Shown: positions 34,991 to 48,779, counted from the first letter of the stretch. The stretch is DNA of 64,000 bases from Burhinus oedicnemus (GCA_008921705.1 VFFE01007649.1:464674-528673); one strand, 5' to 3'. Numbers and translations: made by a program. The notes: generated from the letters alone by a model not told the origin.

Positions 34991-37900
34991 CTGCTAAAAA
35001 AGGCCGCCCTGTGACTAGTATTTTGCATAAGGGCAAGACGAAAGGATATCATGCTATCTTTCTCTCTTCTCCCTCACCATCCTCCACCAATATTTGTGGT
35101 GCATAGTAATTTTGAAAGAGGTAGTAAAAAAACTTTGTTCAGGCTTTTTCTGAAAATCACAGTCACCACTTCGACACGCTTAACTGCCTGTTCGTCCCTC
35201 CAGTGGAGTGGTGTAAGACAGCTTTCGCCTGGTATAAACCTGAAAAATCCTGCTATAGTAAATATTCAAAACCATAGGTTCCAAGCTATTCTTTCAACTG
35301 CTCATAAAAGCTTCATTTTACTCTTTTGTGCCTTGCCTGTGATTCTTCTTCTGGAAGCAAAATAAAGTGTCAGTCAGCAATTGTTTATGCACCCTGAGAT
35401 GACCTCTCCTCTCAGAAAGCTTCGAATATGGAGAGGAAATTCTGTCTTCTAGAATATGACTCTGTGCTTCTACTTTAAACTCCAAAGAGCGAGTAGTGAT
35501 AATAACTCATTTTGGGATTGTGTCTTCTCTATAATTAAGGAAACATGCCTATTTGTCATTATAACTAACTATGCCATAAATATTAATCCTTGGGAAAGGG
35601 AGAACACAGGGACTCCAAAAAACTTCTCTATGATCTCATAGCAATTAAAAAAAAGATGCCAGAGCAGAACTGGTATTTTGGCTTACAGGTCACTGGCACT
35701 GTTGCACCTCAGCCTAGAGAAGTCCTATTACCTAGGTCCCTTGTTGCCACATCAAATCTGAAAACAAGTCCTGAGTGTTGCAGTGGACAATGGAAGTCAG
35801 GTTAAGAATACATTTAACTTGAATTAGATGACAACATGCCTAATTGCAGCAACACCTAGGTTCAAAAAGCTGCAGAATATGTTGAATAGGCACAATCCAG
35901 TATAAACCTGTTCCAGAAACACCAGTTTATTGCAGATCACTCAAAGGCATATCTTGGTGAAGATTATTTCCATTCTGAATGTTAACCTTTACTCCCTGGC
36001 CATATAACCTAGGTGTGTTTCAGGAAACTGCACCTTTTCTGGATAAATACAAAATGCTTCTTAGAAATCCTAATTGCTTTTAATAGGCTGTTACAGGAAT
36101 GCTTTCTCCAAGTAAGTAAATAGTTAATAGATGAGGCTGCAATCTAATCAGTTAGATGATGATATCAAGACCCTAACTCTATTTAACCTGTACAAATTTA
36201 GACCAGGACTCTGCTTTTCAATATAGAAAAAAGTCTATTACCTGTTACCTAGAGAAGCACATGGATGTATTTTCTAAGAATGTAAGATGTCCACTGTAGG
36301 TTATACCAAAGCCCCAGCTGAGCACCCCCTCTGTCAGTGCAAATGCCCTGGGAAAAAAATACAAATCAGTGCAAGTATGTAGTGATACTCCCTGAATGTA
36401 ATCCCAATAACCAGTGACCTGAAACCCAGGGGCTCCTGATGACAAAAGTAGGATATTCCATAGTGTACATAAAAGGCCATGGATCCTCTTCTGTGAACCA
36501 CCAAACCCCTTTTTCAGTCCTTTAGCACTGGAAAAGTTTTGTGGTGAGGAGTTCCACAAGTCCTCTATGCATAGCGTATGGGCACGTTTTCTTCAGTTTC
36601 TTTTGTGTCTGCTAGTTTATTTGATGCCCTCTTGCCCTTGGACTAGAAAAAGCAGTGAGAAATATTTCCTTCCCCCTTCTCTGCATCAGTTTTGTTATCA
36701 GAGAACCAGCCAGTCAGAGCATGAAATTAAACAAGCCATTAAACCCTAAACCCTTCAAACTTCAATAATACTTTAAGTTAGCTGCAACTTACATCAGATT
36801 TGGATAATTTTGTTTGGACTTACATAATTTGTTTTCAGTCTCATCTAACGTAACAATTGTATATAGTCTAGCTAAATTTCCAAGCCCAGCTCAAGAACTG
36901 AAAATATTACTTTAAGATGGAAGTTTGAAAGTGGACTGCAATATTTCTAGCACACAGCAAAAAAAATTGAGAAGAAACCTTGTTTTTACTTTATAAATAC
37001 ATCTGACAAGTTTTCTAATACTGCTCTCAAAGGTTGACATTTGAGTCAAATGGAGAAACCTAGAAAACATTTATACAAAAAGTGAAAATAATAAAAGACA
37101 GACATGAGTTGATTAGAACAAAAACAGTTTAAGCCACCCTTAACTACCTAACCTTTTAACCAGTGCTTTTTTAATGATGATTTGGGAAAAATATACTTAA
37201 GTAGATGGTGTCATTAACTGAAGATGTAAATCTTCATAAAACTGCTAATGAAGCCTGACATTTTCCTACAAGGTTAAAACAATGTTATGTTGCTGGTTGT
37301 CCACTTCTGTGAAGAAAAATACATTTAAGAAGAATTTGCTGAACCCTGGAAGCCACTTAATTGAGATTGCCCAGAGAATGACTTACCATTTTGATTATCA
37401 AGCTCTTCAGGTCCGCAGTCATGTAACAGCAGCAGCAACTTTCTGTCTAGACCAATGGAGCTTTAAAAACTCCGTAGTTACTATTTGGGTGCTTTTTGCT
37501 CCCTGTCAACCCCTGCAGTGCTTTGCAGCTTTGCAAGAATTTACTCAGAACACTTGTGAGCATCACATTTTGGAAGCGTTTAGGAAGTACCGCAGCAAGA
37601 TGCTTAGTTTGCAGGAACTCTAAAGCGGATAATGAGAAAGCTTTTTTGGTGTTTGGTGGGAAAGATGGCATTTTGACCAGTACATAAGGGGCATTTCCCA
37701 CACAGTTAGGACTGATATTACATCTTGACTTCCACTGGCAATTAAGCTCCTTTTGTAGTAAAAGGCTTATTTAAGGCCAGATGACTGCATGTTTTTGTTT
37801 CTAGGTAATGACAGGTAACACTATGTAAGGTGAGAGGGCAAGATCTCTTTCCCTTATTGTAACATCCCATACCTTGCTTTGGATTCGAGTCAGAAGGCAC

Positions 37901-40900
37901 AAAGCACACCTGACCATGACTCCACCTAATACCCTCCCTTGATTTTACCTTTATTTGTGAACTATACATTAGAGGTTATCTAAAGTTTACTTTTTATTTT
38001 CCTGTGTTTTCTGCACAGTTTTCTGGACCTTTAATGCAATACTCATCTAGTTAATGTATTTCAAAGGTATCACTCTGTGTCACTCTCTACGACATTTCTT
38101 TTTCCTGTGGTTGCATTTCTTTATATTAGTGACTAAAATAGGACATTCTGATAAAGCAACACTGACTGGATTTTTTTTTTTTCTGAGTTTAAATACTGTA
38201 ATTTGTTGGCAATTTATGTGCAATAAGTGATCAATAAAAAAGGCAATTCATTAGAAGATACCTCAACAACAGCTTGAAATGTTATTTAAATTCTCATTTG
38301 CTAACAGTGGTTTACAAGGTGCAGCAATTTTGTCTTGGCAGCAATTTAATTCTCTAGAATACTAAGCTTTCAAAAAATCCTTATGTACCTAGGAAATAAA
38401 AAATATTTAATCTAAAATCTGAATTACTAGTACAAATTATTAAAAATGGATGCAAATCACAATTCCATGTAATGTTACAGTCGGGCAGTTTCTATGTTAC
38501 TCGATCTTCTGACTCATTAGCCTCAGACTAATATTAAGAAAAAGATCTAAGTCCATTTAATCGATGATGTAAAGAACAATACTTCTCTCTGTCTTTATTG
38601 CTTTTCCTGTCTTTAGAATGTCTTCTATTTTGAGCATCATCTGAAATGTTACGTGGTTTATTACTATTTTTCCCTTTGTGGAAATTATTAATCTCTTATG
38701 TTCACTTTAAGTTTTGCAGAACTTTTTGTTTATCAGCCTGGAAAACATCACTTTCAATGAATAGTTGTCTAGTTTATTTTGGCAGGAGTTTACCTATTTT
38801 CTAGCAAATCTAATATCCACCGTGTGAAACAAGTCTGACCACAGAATTTGTACATGTCATTGTATCCTCCTCAGTTGATGACTGTAGCTCATTTCGTTTC
38901 TCTCTAGATGTAATACGTCTTCCCATTTGTAACTGACTTGACATGGTTCTCTAATTTTATCTGTTCCACATTATTTGTTGTTATAAATGCTCATTTCTTC
39001 TTCTGGTATCAGTGTGTAATTGGGTTCATTGTCTCTTTGCTGGCACTTGCTGAAAAACACTTTGGTATTCTAATTCCATTATCTTTTATATTCAAGCTAT
39101 TCAAACTGTCTTCTCAGTAATGCTGTGGAAAGAAATGTGCCACTGTCTTTGCACTGCCCACGTGCTGTCTGCTCTTTCTTGAGAGTCTCTTCTTGGTTCC
39201 TCTTCTGGAGTCTGTCTTTCAAGGGCTGAGATTTTTGTAGAGAGCTGCACTACAACAGTAGATCAACAAATAGGACAGTACTTTTTTTTCCCCAAAATAT
39301 CTTGAACAGTTTGATTCACTTATTCTTTCGCTGCCAGCCAGTGTCTAGAATGGCAGAGGGCATTATTCCTCCTGTATCATTCCTCCTGCATCATTCCTCC
39401 TGTCTTCACCATGTCAATAATTAGGTGGTTAAAACATAAAATATAAAAGGAACCTGGATCTCATTATCACCCGTTTTCCGGTCTTCACTTTTCCTTGAAG
39501 GTATATGCCTAATTGCTGAGCTGGAACCAAACCTCTTTGAAAGTTTCCGGTGTGAATGTTTTAAGTTTCTCTCACTAGATCTTAGTGTTCAAAATGTGTT
39601 CTTAGAAACATAGGTGACCTGCTGACAAACTTGTTTTTGGAGTTTTTTCAGCCTGTTTATCTTGTGGGTACTGTTGATTTAATGTAATATTAAGCTTTAG
39701 AATTCAGTTTTGGGGTCCTATCACTACTGCCATTTTGAGCTACAGAATTTAAACAATACAGCAACAGGCAAGTAGACTGTCCCTATGCTTGACATTTGAG
39801 AACATTTGTCTGGCATTTGTGTGGCACTTCATCAATGTTTTGGTTTTTTTAGTAGGGGTCATAAGGGAAAAATAGGGAAAGGGTATTTGTTTATTTTTGT
39901 TGTTGTTGAAAAATACCTTTAACACACTTGGGTGACTGGTCTGGTATGCTACGGAATTTTATAGGAAACTTTGTTACTCATGATATATGTTCCATATTTT
40001 GATTGATACCACAATTTTGATTAACTTCAGTTTCTATGATTCTGATTCCCAGAATCCCATGGGAAGGTAAAAGAAGAATGAAATAGAAGCACTGAGATGA
40101 CTCTTTAAACTTCAAGGCTTTTTTTCATATCACCTGGAAAATTCTACCACTGGCTGAGTTTGATCCTTAGCATTGGCAAAAATTAAGCTATTTAGTTTTA
40201 CCTGATAGCATATCAAGTATGCATCTAGCTTTCAACTCCTCTTCATTCTTATATGTACAACCCTCTTCCTGCATGACTATCATATACTACAAAATGTGTG
40301 CATGACATCTTGGCTTTTTCTGATATGGTGGTCATTCATGTCTCTCTTGCATCCTCTTCCACGTACAACTGGTAGCGTTGGATAATGATGGTTTGGTGTG
40401 CTCTCGTGACTTTCTTCTCTCAAGAAATTAATGAGTTCCTTTTCCAGCATTTTCCAGAAACCTAGATACATAATATAACAAAGCATAAAAACAAGGTTTC
40501 ATCTCAAATGATCTTTATTTTTCTCTAATAATTTGTTGTGATAGAAGGCTTTTAAAATTGTCTCAAATCTAGTAATGAATACTGGATGGTGTAATTACAC
40601 AGAAATAGCATTTAATTATGCTTTTTTTCTTTGCACAGTATGACCTATTAGCTACAGTTATTGAGGCTCATTAAACTGCAATAGACAATAACATTCACAC
40701 AGTGTGTCTTGGTCATGCCAGAAACCTTTTGTAACATTCTGTACTGCTTGGCCTTACTTTATTATGTTTGAGTGACTGCAATGAAATATGAACTCTGTTT
40801 TAGCTAAAATTAAAAATTCAAAACTAATTAATTTTTGAAATAAATCTTACTTCATCATTGTAGCATTGTTCCGGAATGCTAGCACTTTATGCTCCTTCAA

Positions 40901-41751
40901 CTTTCTAAGGTATTGAACTAAAAGGAATAATTGTTTATTAATGGAAAAGCATACGGAATCTTAAACACATTTAGCTAATTCTACTCATAAGCCATAAACT
41001 ACCCTTTACCCCAAATTAACACAATCCTTGAAAAATGCATGGGATAGCAAACAGTTAAAGATATCTGAAAATATGAATACGTAAATGAAGGACTGTCCAT
41101 TCAGAGTGACAGGTATCAAATTTGGAAAATGAAAAGGATTTTCGCAAAGAGGAAACAACCACATGAAGTAGAAGAATGAGTAGTGAACCTTCTTGTATTG
41201 GTAAATAAGAATTCATTCACTCATATCACTTAAAGTCCTGAAGGACTGATAAAAAATAAAAAACCTTCCAGTGAACTGAGGACCTGAAATATAATAAATG
41301 GCAAAACTATAGAAAGTCAATGCCAATGAAGTGTTATGAGTAATACTCTTCACTGTCTGCCTGAGAGAATCTGATTTGATTTCTGGATTTGTTCTTTTTC
41401 CTTATCAGGTCACCAAGTAACTGCAGGATTCTTGCCAACATCCCCTTTTGCTAAAATAAGCCGATGTCTTTGGATGTTGTCCAGCCTTTGCTGAAAGCAT
41501 AATGATTGCTTTATTTTTCCATACAGTTAGTGCCCCTTCAGTATTTAACCCATACTTGGTAAAATACAACTGAGTAGCATGAGTGTGAAAAGAGCTACTT
41601 AGGAACCAAACTATTCTGCTTCAGTTACTAACAAGAAAGGGTGCTGGAAAAGGAGGTATAATTCCAGGGTGTGAATACTCAATAAAATTCACTCCAGGAA
41701 ATCACAATTTGACTTTAATGAGAGCAGGAAAAGTCAAGTTTAGCCTTCATA
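34991..41751. other. AT-rich DNA, no gene recognised
   Basis: No coding frame above about 115 codons and no recognised interspersed repeat. The minus frame 36245-36559 and plus frame 37282-37623 have no domain. A strong-looking splice acceptor (pyrimidine tract ending in CACAG at about 40639) is followed by an 11-codon frame and a stop, which is not enough to call an exon. A 14-bp minisatellite at 39365-39406 is listed separately. A T-run lies near 38171. Confidence 0.55.
39365..39406. repeat. 14-bp minisatellite, three copies
   Basis: Unit ATTCCTCCTGTATC repeated three times end to end. Copy two has one C for T change and copy three diverges in its last three bases. Pyrimidine-rich on the plus strand. 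Confidence 0.85.
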
Positions 41752-42207
41752 ATCATAGAAACAGAATGGTTTGGGTTGGAAGGGACCTTAAAGATTACCT
41801 ACTTCCCACCATCCTGCCATGGGCAGGGACACCTACCACTAGACCTGATTGCTCAAAGCCTCATCCAACCTGGCCTTGAACATCTCCATTGACAGAGCAG
41901 CCACAACTTCTCTGGGCGACCTATTCCAGTGCCTCACCACCCTCATAGTGAAAACTTTCTTTGTTATATCTAATCTAAATTTATCCTCTTTCCATTTAAA
42001 GCCATTACCCCTCGTCCTATCACTTCATGCACTTGTAAATAGTCCCTCTCCAGATTTCTTGTAGGCCCCCTTTAGGGACTGGAAGGCCACCATAAGGTGT
42101 CCCCAGAGCCTTCTCTTCCCCAGGCAGAACAACCCCAACTCTCTCAGCCTCTCTTCATAGGAGAGATGTTCCAGTCCTCTCATCTGCTTCATGGCCCACC
42201 TCTGGAC

Positions 42208-42933
42208 TCACTCCAACAGGTCCATGTCCTTCTTATCTTGGGGGCCCCTGACCTGAATGCAGTACTCCAGGTGGGGTCTCACGAGAGCAGAGTACAGGGG
42301 CAGAGTCACCTCCCTCAACCTGCTGGCCACACTTCTTTTGATGCAGCTCAGGATATGGTTGGCTTTCTGGGCTGCAAGTGCACACTGCCTGATCATGTTG
42401 AATTTCTTATCAACCAGCGCCCCCAAGGCCTTCTCCTCAGGGCTGCCCTCAAGCCATTCTCTGCCCAGCCTGTATTTGTGCTTGGGATTGCCCTGACCCA
42501 CATGCAGGACCTTGCACTTGGCTTTGTTGAACTTCATGAGGTTCTCACAGGCCCACTTCTCAAGCCATTCCAGGTCCCTCTGGATGGCATCCCTTCCCTC
42601 CAGCATGTCGGCCACTCCACACAGTTTGGTGTCATTGGCAAAATTCCTGAGGGTGCACTGAGTCCCTACATCAATGCCACCGACAAATATGTTAAATAGT
42701 ACCAGTCCCAGTACCAGCTCATGAGGAACTCCACTCGTCACTGGTTTCCACTTGAACATTGAGCCCTTGACTGCGACACTTTGAGTGTGACCATCAAGAC
42801 AATTCCTTGTCCACTGAGTGGTCCATTGGTCAAATCCATGTTTAGAGCCAAGGATGTCGTGCAGGACAGTGTCAAATGCTTTGCACGAGTCCAGGTAGAT
42901 GACATCTGTTGCTCTTCCCTTATCCACCAACAC
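42208..42933 (-). pseudogene. CR1 reverse-transcriptase domain, locus B, catalytically altered
   Basis: 241-codon open frame covering most of the RT core of CR1 ORF2. Residues 12-21 (IYLDSCKAFD) correspond to motif A, with the catalytic Asp15 kept. Residues 67-80 (SGVPHELVLGLVLF) correspond to motif B, where the usual PQGSVLGPVLF has lost Q and G. Residues 98-104 (FANDTKL) are motif C, with Asn100 in place of the first catalytic Asp. The rest ([29 protein letters not shown]) is the normal C-terminal connection. The same FANDTKL occurs in locus A. The AND form may be common to this subfamily or may be shared through sequence exchange. Not expected to be active. Confidence 0.88.
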
Positions 42934-43018
42934 TGTAACGCCATCCTAGAAGGCCACCAAATTTGTCAGACTCGATTTGTCTTTAATGAAGCCATGTTGG
43001 CTGTCGCTGATCACCTCC

Positions 43019-44073
43019 TTATTTTCCATGTGCTTTAGCAGAGTTTCCAGGAGGATCTGCTCCATGATCTTCCCAGGCACAGAGGTGAGATTGAATGGCC
43101 TGTAGTTCCTTTTTTCCCTTTTTAAAAATGGGGGTTATGTTTCCCCTTTTCCAGTCAGTGGGAACTTCACTGGACTTCCACGACTTCTCAGATATGTTGG
43201 ATAGTGGGTTGGCAACTTCATCCACCAGTTCCCTTAGGCTCGTGGATGTACCTCTTCAAGTTCCATGGATTTCTGCGCCTTCAGGTTCCTCAGATGGTCT
43301 CGAACCTTATCTTCTCCTACAGTGTGCGATTCCTCATTCTCCCAGGCCCTGCCTTTGCGTTCTGTGGCTTGGGTGGTGTGGCTAGAGCACTTGCCCGTGC
43401 AGACTGAGGTAAAAAAGTTATTGAGTACCTCAGTGTTCTCCATATCCCATGTAACCAGGTCTTCTGTTTCTTTCCAGAGAGGGACCACATTTTCGCTAGT
43501 CTTCCTTTTATCACTGACGTACCTATAGAAGCTTTTCTTGTTGTCCCTGATGTCCCTGGCCAGATTTAACTCTATCTGGGCTTTAGCTTTCCTAACCTGA
43601 TTCCTGGCTGCTCGGAAAATTTCTCTGTATTCCTCCCAAGCTACTTGTTCTTGCTTCCACCCTCTGTAGGCTTGCTTATTGTGTTTGAGATTGTGCAGGA
43701 GCTCCTTGTTCTTCCATGCAGGCTTCCTGGCATTTTTGCCTGACTTACCCTTTTTTGCGATGCATTGCTCCTGAGCTTGGAGGAGGTGATCCTTGAATAT
43801 TAACGAGTTTTCTTGGGCCCCTTTTCTCTCCAGGGCTTTACCCCATGGTACTCTGCCAAGCAGATCTCTGAAGAGGCCAAAGTCTGCTCTCCTGAAGTCC
43901 AGGGCAGTGAGGTTGCTGTGCACCCTCCTCACTGCCCTAAGGATCTTGAACTCCACCATTTCATGTTCACTGCAGCCAAGGCTGCTCTTGAGCGTAACAT
44001 TTCCCACCAACCCGTCCTTGTTGGTAAGGACAAGGTCCAGCATAACATCTCTTCTCGTTGTCTCCTCTATCAC
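43019..44073 (-). pseudogene. CR1 ORF2 endonuclease C terminus and linker to RT, locus B
   Basis: The open frame 43234-44073 (279 codons) begins with [21 protein letters not shown], the C-terminal block of the CR1 apurinic-type endonuclease. It runs through the [16 protein letters not shown] segment and the basic linker ([33 protein letters not shown]) to [16 protein letters not shown], which precedes the RT. The SDH-type catalytic motif of this endonuclease fold reads SEHE here, with Asp replaced by Glu. The frame then shifts, and 43019-43225 continues as the [20 protein letters not shown] block at the start of RT. This is the longest open frame in the window, but it is a retrotransposon remnant, not a host gene. 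Confidence 0.88.
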
Positions 44074-44138
44074 TTGGAGGAGTTATCATCAATGCCAGGA
44101 ACCATCAATGTCATCAATCCAGGAACCTCCTGGATTGC

Positions 44139-44760
44139 TTATGGCCTGCTGTGTTCTCCCTCCAACAGATATCGGGGTGGCCGATGTCCCCCATGAGGAC
44201 CAGAGTTTGTGAACATGGAGGATGCTCCTATCTGCCTATAGAGGGCCTCAGCCACTTGGTCTTCCTGGTCAGGTGGCCTGTAGTGGACTCCCCCTGTAAT
44301 ATCACCTGTCCCTGCCCTCCCTTTAATCCTGACCCATAAGGTCTTGGTCGGCTTCTCATCCATCCCCAGGCGGAGCTCCATGGACTCCAGCTGGTCTGTG
44401 ACATAGAGAGTGACACACCCTCCTTGTCTCCCCTGCCTGGCCTTCCTGAAGAGCCTGTATCTTTCCATTCCAACACTCCAGTCATAGGAGCCATCCCACC
44501 ATGTCTCTGTGATGCCAATAAGTTCATAGCCCTACAGTTGCGCACATGTGTCTAACTCTTGTTTATTCCCCATGTTATGTGCGTTTGTATAGAGGCATTT
44601 AAGTTGGGCCCCTGATGAAGCTAACTTACTGGCTGGAGTGGCTGGAATTCCTTTGTGTGGAATTCCAGGTGCTCTCCTGCTGACTTTTCCAGGCTCTGGG
44701 CATCTATTACTGTCACTGGCATCAAACTGGAAGGAATGGGATGGTTTGCAGTTCACCTCC
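44139..44760 (-). pseudogene. CR1 ORF2 endonuclease N terminus, locus B, with in-frame stop
   Basis: Start of the endonuclease domain. From about 44610 leftwards the minus strand reads LKCLYTNAHNMGNKQEL. After an in-frame TAG (near 44532) it continues GYELIGITETWWDGSYDW, which contains the catalytic TETWWD motif. Then comes MERYRLFRKARQGRQGGCVTLY and the GVHYRPPDQEDQVAEALYRQ block, the usual Y-R-P-P motif. Both conserved blocks keep their key residues; the stop codon and later frame breaks disable the protein. Confidence 0.85.
44642..44668. repeat. Inverted repeat inside CR1, 10-bp arms, 7-nt loop
   Basis: CTGGAATTCC at 44642-44651 and its exact reverse complement at 44659-44668, loop TTTGTGT. 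It falls just upstream of the endonuclease start of locus B. Confidence 0.8.
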
Positions 44761-45320
44761 TACGACAACTCTAGTTTAAAGCCCTCTTCAAGAGCTTGGC
44801 AAGCCTATGACCAAAGATGTTCTTTCATTTCTCTGACAGATGGACCCTATCAGCCCCCAGTAGAACTTATTTCTCAAAGCGCATCCCGTGGTCTAAGTAG
44901 CGGAACCCCTGGCTGGGGCACCAGTCCTGTAACCATTTGTTGACTCGATGTTGACTCTTAATAAACATTGAGATACCAGGCTGTGAGGTTGCTATCAGAA
45001 AACTGTGTTTGTACCCTACTGTTGAGCTAGCCTGCCAAGCTTCACAAGTTTTTATTTATTGTTAGTACAAAGTAGTTAAAACACAGCTACAAAACAAATA
45101 AGAACACACTGTCCTTAGCACCTCATCTCACTCCACCTCTTCCAGGGCCTGATGCTGCAACCCCAGCTCAGACAAACTGCCTTTGTAATTGTGGCTAGCC
45201 CCATCCTTTGTGGTGAATGTCAGACAGATGAGGAACAATTATTTCTGTGAATAGAGTGCATAAAGGTTTAAATATCTCATTAAGCAGCAGTTGCTCAAAC
45301 TGAGCTGAAAAGGCATAGAA

Positions 45321-45346
45321 ATATTTAAATGTGACCATTTAAATAT
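45321..45346. repeat. Perfect inverted repeat, 10-bp arms, 6-nt loop
   Basis: ATATTTAAAT at 45321-45330 and its exact reverse complement at 45337-45346, with loop GTGACC. All-AT arms. Confidence 0.85.
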
Positions 45347-48300
45347 GTGAAACACACTTACATAGAGGTAGAAGAGTCATCTTAGAGAAAATCTTTGCAA
45401 GGTCTTGGAGTCTTATCCAGTGGCTTAACCTCCTTAAGGATGAGCCATCTCCTTGGAGTGAAATAAACCAGTGACTACAAATATGCAAGTGTCTGAAGTA
45501 TTTCACATATACTGTTCCAGTCTTGTTTTACATATGTCAGACTCCTCATATATGTGCAATAAGCAAGGATTAACAAACTAGACTGTAATTCAATTAGATT
45601 ACCGGTTCAGTTTTTTATCTAATTTCTATTAAAAAAGTGTAAAAAAATGTGTAAATATCTTGGAATCTATTCTTCAGATTAGACAATGGCAGAGTAATGT
45701 CTGTCATTTGCCACTTGAATTTTTGTCATTACATACCACAGTATCACTGGTGGTAAAACCAACAGTTAAGTAGGAAATGCCATTTATGCTAATATGAAAC
45801 AGTGGCTTAGAGTTGCTGCCTCTAGCACTGCAAATAATGTCTGGAGAACTACTCTTCTCCAATGTAGTGCTGAGGATATGAATGTTGAACGAGGATAAGA
45901 ATTTCCTCCATTTTCACAAATTTACAAGTGCTGAATTCAAATTTATTTTTTATGACTTCATTATGTTCTCCTTGAAAAATAATGGTCTAAAAGAGTAAGA
46001 TAGCTGTACTTGTTAGTCAATTTTAGGAAAAAGCACTTTAAAAAGCCTAGGAGAATCTCTCATCTGATTATCTTTTCATTTGAAGAGCAACAAACCAAAG
46101 TCACTTGTACAAATATTTGGCAGTGATATCCGCTAAGATCATTAGGAGCTTTAAAATCCCAATGAATTCTTGAGGTCTGGCAAGCTGCCAACGTGACTTT
46201 CCAAACTCACAAGCCTAATGCAAGTTATGTAAGACAAGATACAGACAGAAGACTAGATAATTCCAATCATTTCACACAATTTACTCATACAGTATTCAAC
46301 TATACTGTACAAGACAGTTACTATTTGGAATGCACTTAGTATGCTGCAGGTGCTTTAGTGCTAAACCACAACCTTCAAGTAATGACAGATATGATGCAAT
46401 CTGGGATGCAGCAGCTGCTAATGAGTATTAATACTGCATAGGAAAAGCAATTGTTTTTCTTGGCCTGTCAGGCTGGATTTGATTAGAGAAACGCAGCAGA
46501 AATACCCAATTAAACAGTTCTTTCAGAAAAATGGCCTGTGCTCCTTATTCTTTGAGTATTTCCAGTGTGTAACTGGACCTGTATAATTTTCTGTCAGACT
46601 TGCCAACTCCAGTTGAGTTTTAGCTTTTGTCTTCCTTTCTTTAAATATTTTTCTTTTGCAGGCTTTTTAACAAACTGAATTAACGTGTCATCGCAACCAC
46701 TGCTGAGTGAATAACACAGCCACACCACAAGGACCACAGCAGAAGGTCAGGAGACTGCACTAGTACCTATTGCAGGGATCTATGTATTTTCAGTCAAATT
46801 AGTCTTGTCTATATAGTGTGTACTTGTCTTTCAGTTTTGTGTATTTTTGTAAGCAGTGGATGAAATGCCTTGTTTTATTTAAGATGTAGCAATGCTGACA
46901 TATAAATCTCCACTTCTCTCATCAAACCTTCCCTTATACAACTGGATTGCATTTCCTACAAAGTGAGAAACTCTTTTCTAAGGGTTTGAGACATGACTGA
47001 TCTTAGGAGCCCAGAATCCTAGTCCAGACACAGCAGCTGCTGTCAGGCACATTAAGCAGTCCTTTGCCAGCCCCTGCTTGCCAGCTCACTTGGGAAAAGA
47101 TTTGAAAGAGCAAGTCCAGAGCAACAATATGTCAGCAATTTCTGTTATCAGGGCTTGTGAGTCTATGAGGAACCTGTCATCTCCTCAGAGGTGTTATACG
47201 CATTTAATTCACAGCTCAGTGTCTTGGTTACGGAAAGGTTTCAGAACAGAGACAAAATGGAACTCAGACCCTTCCTCTGTTTCCACATAGGCTACATTTA
47301 GCACATTTCTCTTCAAGTGTTAACTAGAGATAAAGACAAGGTGCTGCCATCTGGGCTGTGTGATCCCTCACTGTAATTTGGCCCTCCTTTGAAAATGCTC
47401 TTATTAGGGAAAACACTACGAGTCGACAAAGAACACAAATATTCCTCCTTCACCTTGGGATGAACTCCCTCTAGGCTAGAACTGCATTGATTGACAGGCT
47501 GGCACTGAACCTGCCTACCTACCATGTAAACCAGAGACATGAGTTTGTAGGAGTGCATGCTTTAAACAAGTTGTACAAATAATTGCCTGTTTTCCTTCCC
47601 ACCTGTCATCCCGACAATGAATAACTAGTGGGTGCTAGAGTTAGAGGAATGAGCACAAGTGTGAGAGTCTGTCACCTTGTAGTTGCAATGGGGAGCACGT
47701 GTATTTGCATTGGGTATCACATATATTTCTCGAAGTATTTAATTTCTTTTGTCAGATTCTGATTTGTTTTTTCCTTAGTATTACCGTCTCATATCTGTCC
47801 TACTTTTAACTGTGATAATATTTACTTGCAATAATCTCTATGGAGAAGCATGATTTTTACAAGATAATAGACAGGAGCTGTCAAAATGGAAATAGCTTCC
47901 ATTTGTGGTAGTTTGAACAAAATCCTCTGCCAGTTAGCGTGGTTATTCCTTTCTGAATCTGAATTTTGTATATGTGTATATAATTTATTTATTTCATACA
48001 TAATATCTTTATGAAAATCACATGCACTATGGAAACTTTTAGATATATTTTGTTCAGCTTTGATAGCTTTGCTGAGCATGATGGCGTGAAGGATGCTAAT
48101 TTTAGCAGAGATCAGCTGATGTAGACTGTTTGTTATTCCTGGAGAAATTTGGTCATGTGCCTAAGTCCTTTCAAAGTGCAAAGCATGATAAGTGACAGTA
48201 AAAAAAATCTTGTTCCTTGTGAATTTGTGGCAGTAGATCTACTCTTGCTTCAGAGCAGCCTGTGTCTTCCTACTAAATATTTTTCTGATTCCTTTACTAA

Positions 48301-48779
48301 CCGGTCTTCTCTGTCAAGGAAAAAAATCTAAAAAAATTAACAAAGTGTTCATATCTGCATTGTGTAGGTCCCCGCATATTCAATTTATATGGAGCACGAC
48401 CTTGTTCAAATCACTGCAATGTATATATATATACCATTGTGTATATGGGATGGGCAGAACTAACTGAAGTTTCTCACTTCTTTTGCTTCTCTTGTAATTT
48501 AAGAGTGCCAAATAGAACTTAGATTTTTGGACACCAATTGTTCATACTCTTTTCTAGCCAGTATGGTATAAAATTGAATAACGTTCTTTTATGTTTTTCA
48601 GTTATCAAAAGGCTGAGTTACCTGTAGGAGGGGAAAGTAGTAACTTAGAATGAATCCCTTAGATAGAAGTGTATCCAAAAGGACCATAAAAATTGGAGAC
48701 TTGATATCTTGCTGTGAAAAGGTGCCAAGACAATTTTCTCTGAAAACTTTGTACAGTACAAATTCCAAATTCTTGAACT

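Larger units (their letters stand above)
41752..44945 (-). mobile_element. CR1 LINE, locus B, longest copy (about 3.2 kb)
   Basis: Minus-strand CR1 covering the 3' tail, all of ORF2 in fragments, and a little sequence upstream of ORF2. On the plus strand it begins with AATCATAGAAACAGAATGG and GGTTGGAAGGGACC. It passes through the RT, the linker and the endonuclease, and ends near 44945 just past the stretch that reads ACAAATGGTTACAGGACTGG on the minus strand, which in CR1 lies upstream of ORF2. ORF1 and the 5' UTR are absent, so it is 5'-truncated from the roughly 4.5-kb family length. It has an in-frame stop in the endonuclease, frameshifts between domains and altered catalytic motifs. Block 41932-42610 is almost identical to part of locus A. 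Confidence 0.93.

Noticed and set aside
40614..40676. Acceptor-like tract followed by the short frame YDLLATVIEAH and a stop
   Set aside because: Too short to call, with no upstream donor exon in the window.
43234..44073. Longest open frame in the window as a host gene
   Set aside because: Its blocks are CR1 ORF2 endonuclease C terminus and linker, in order with neighbouring CR1 RT sequence; it is a LINE remnant.
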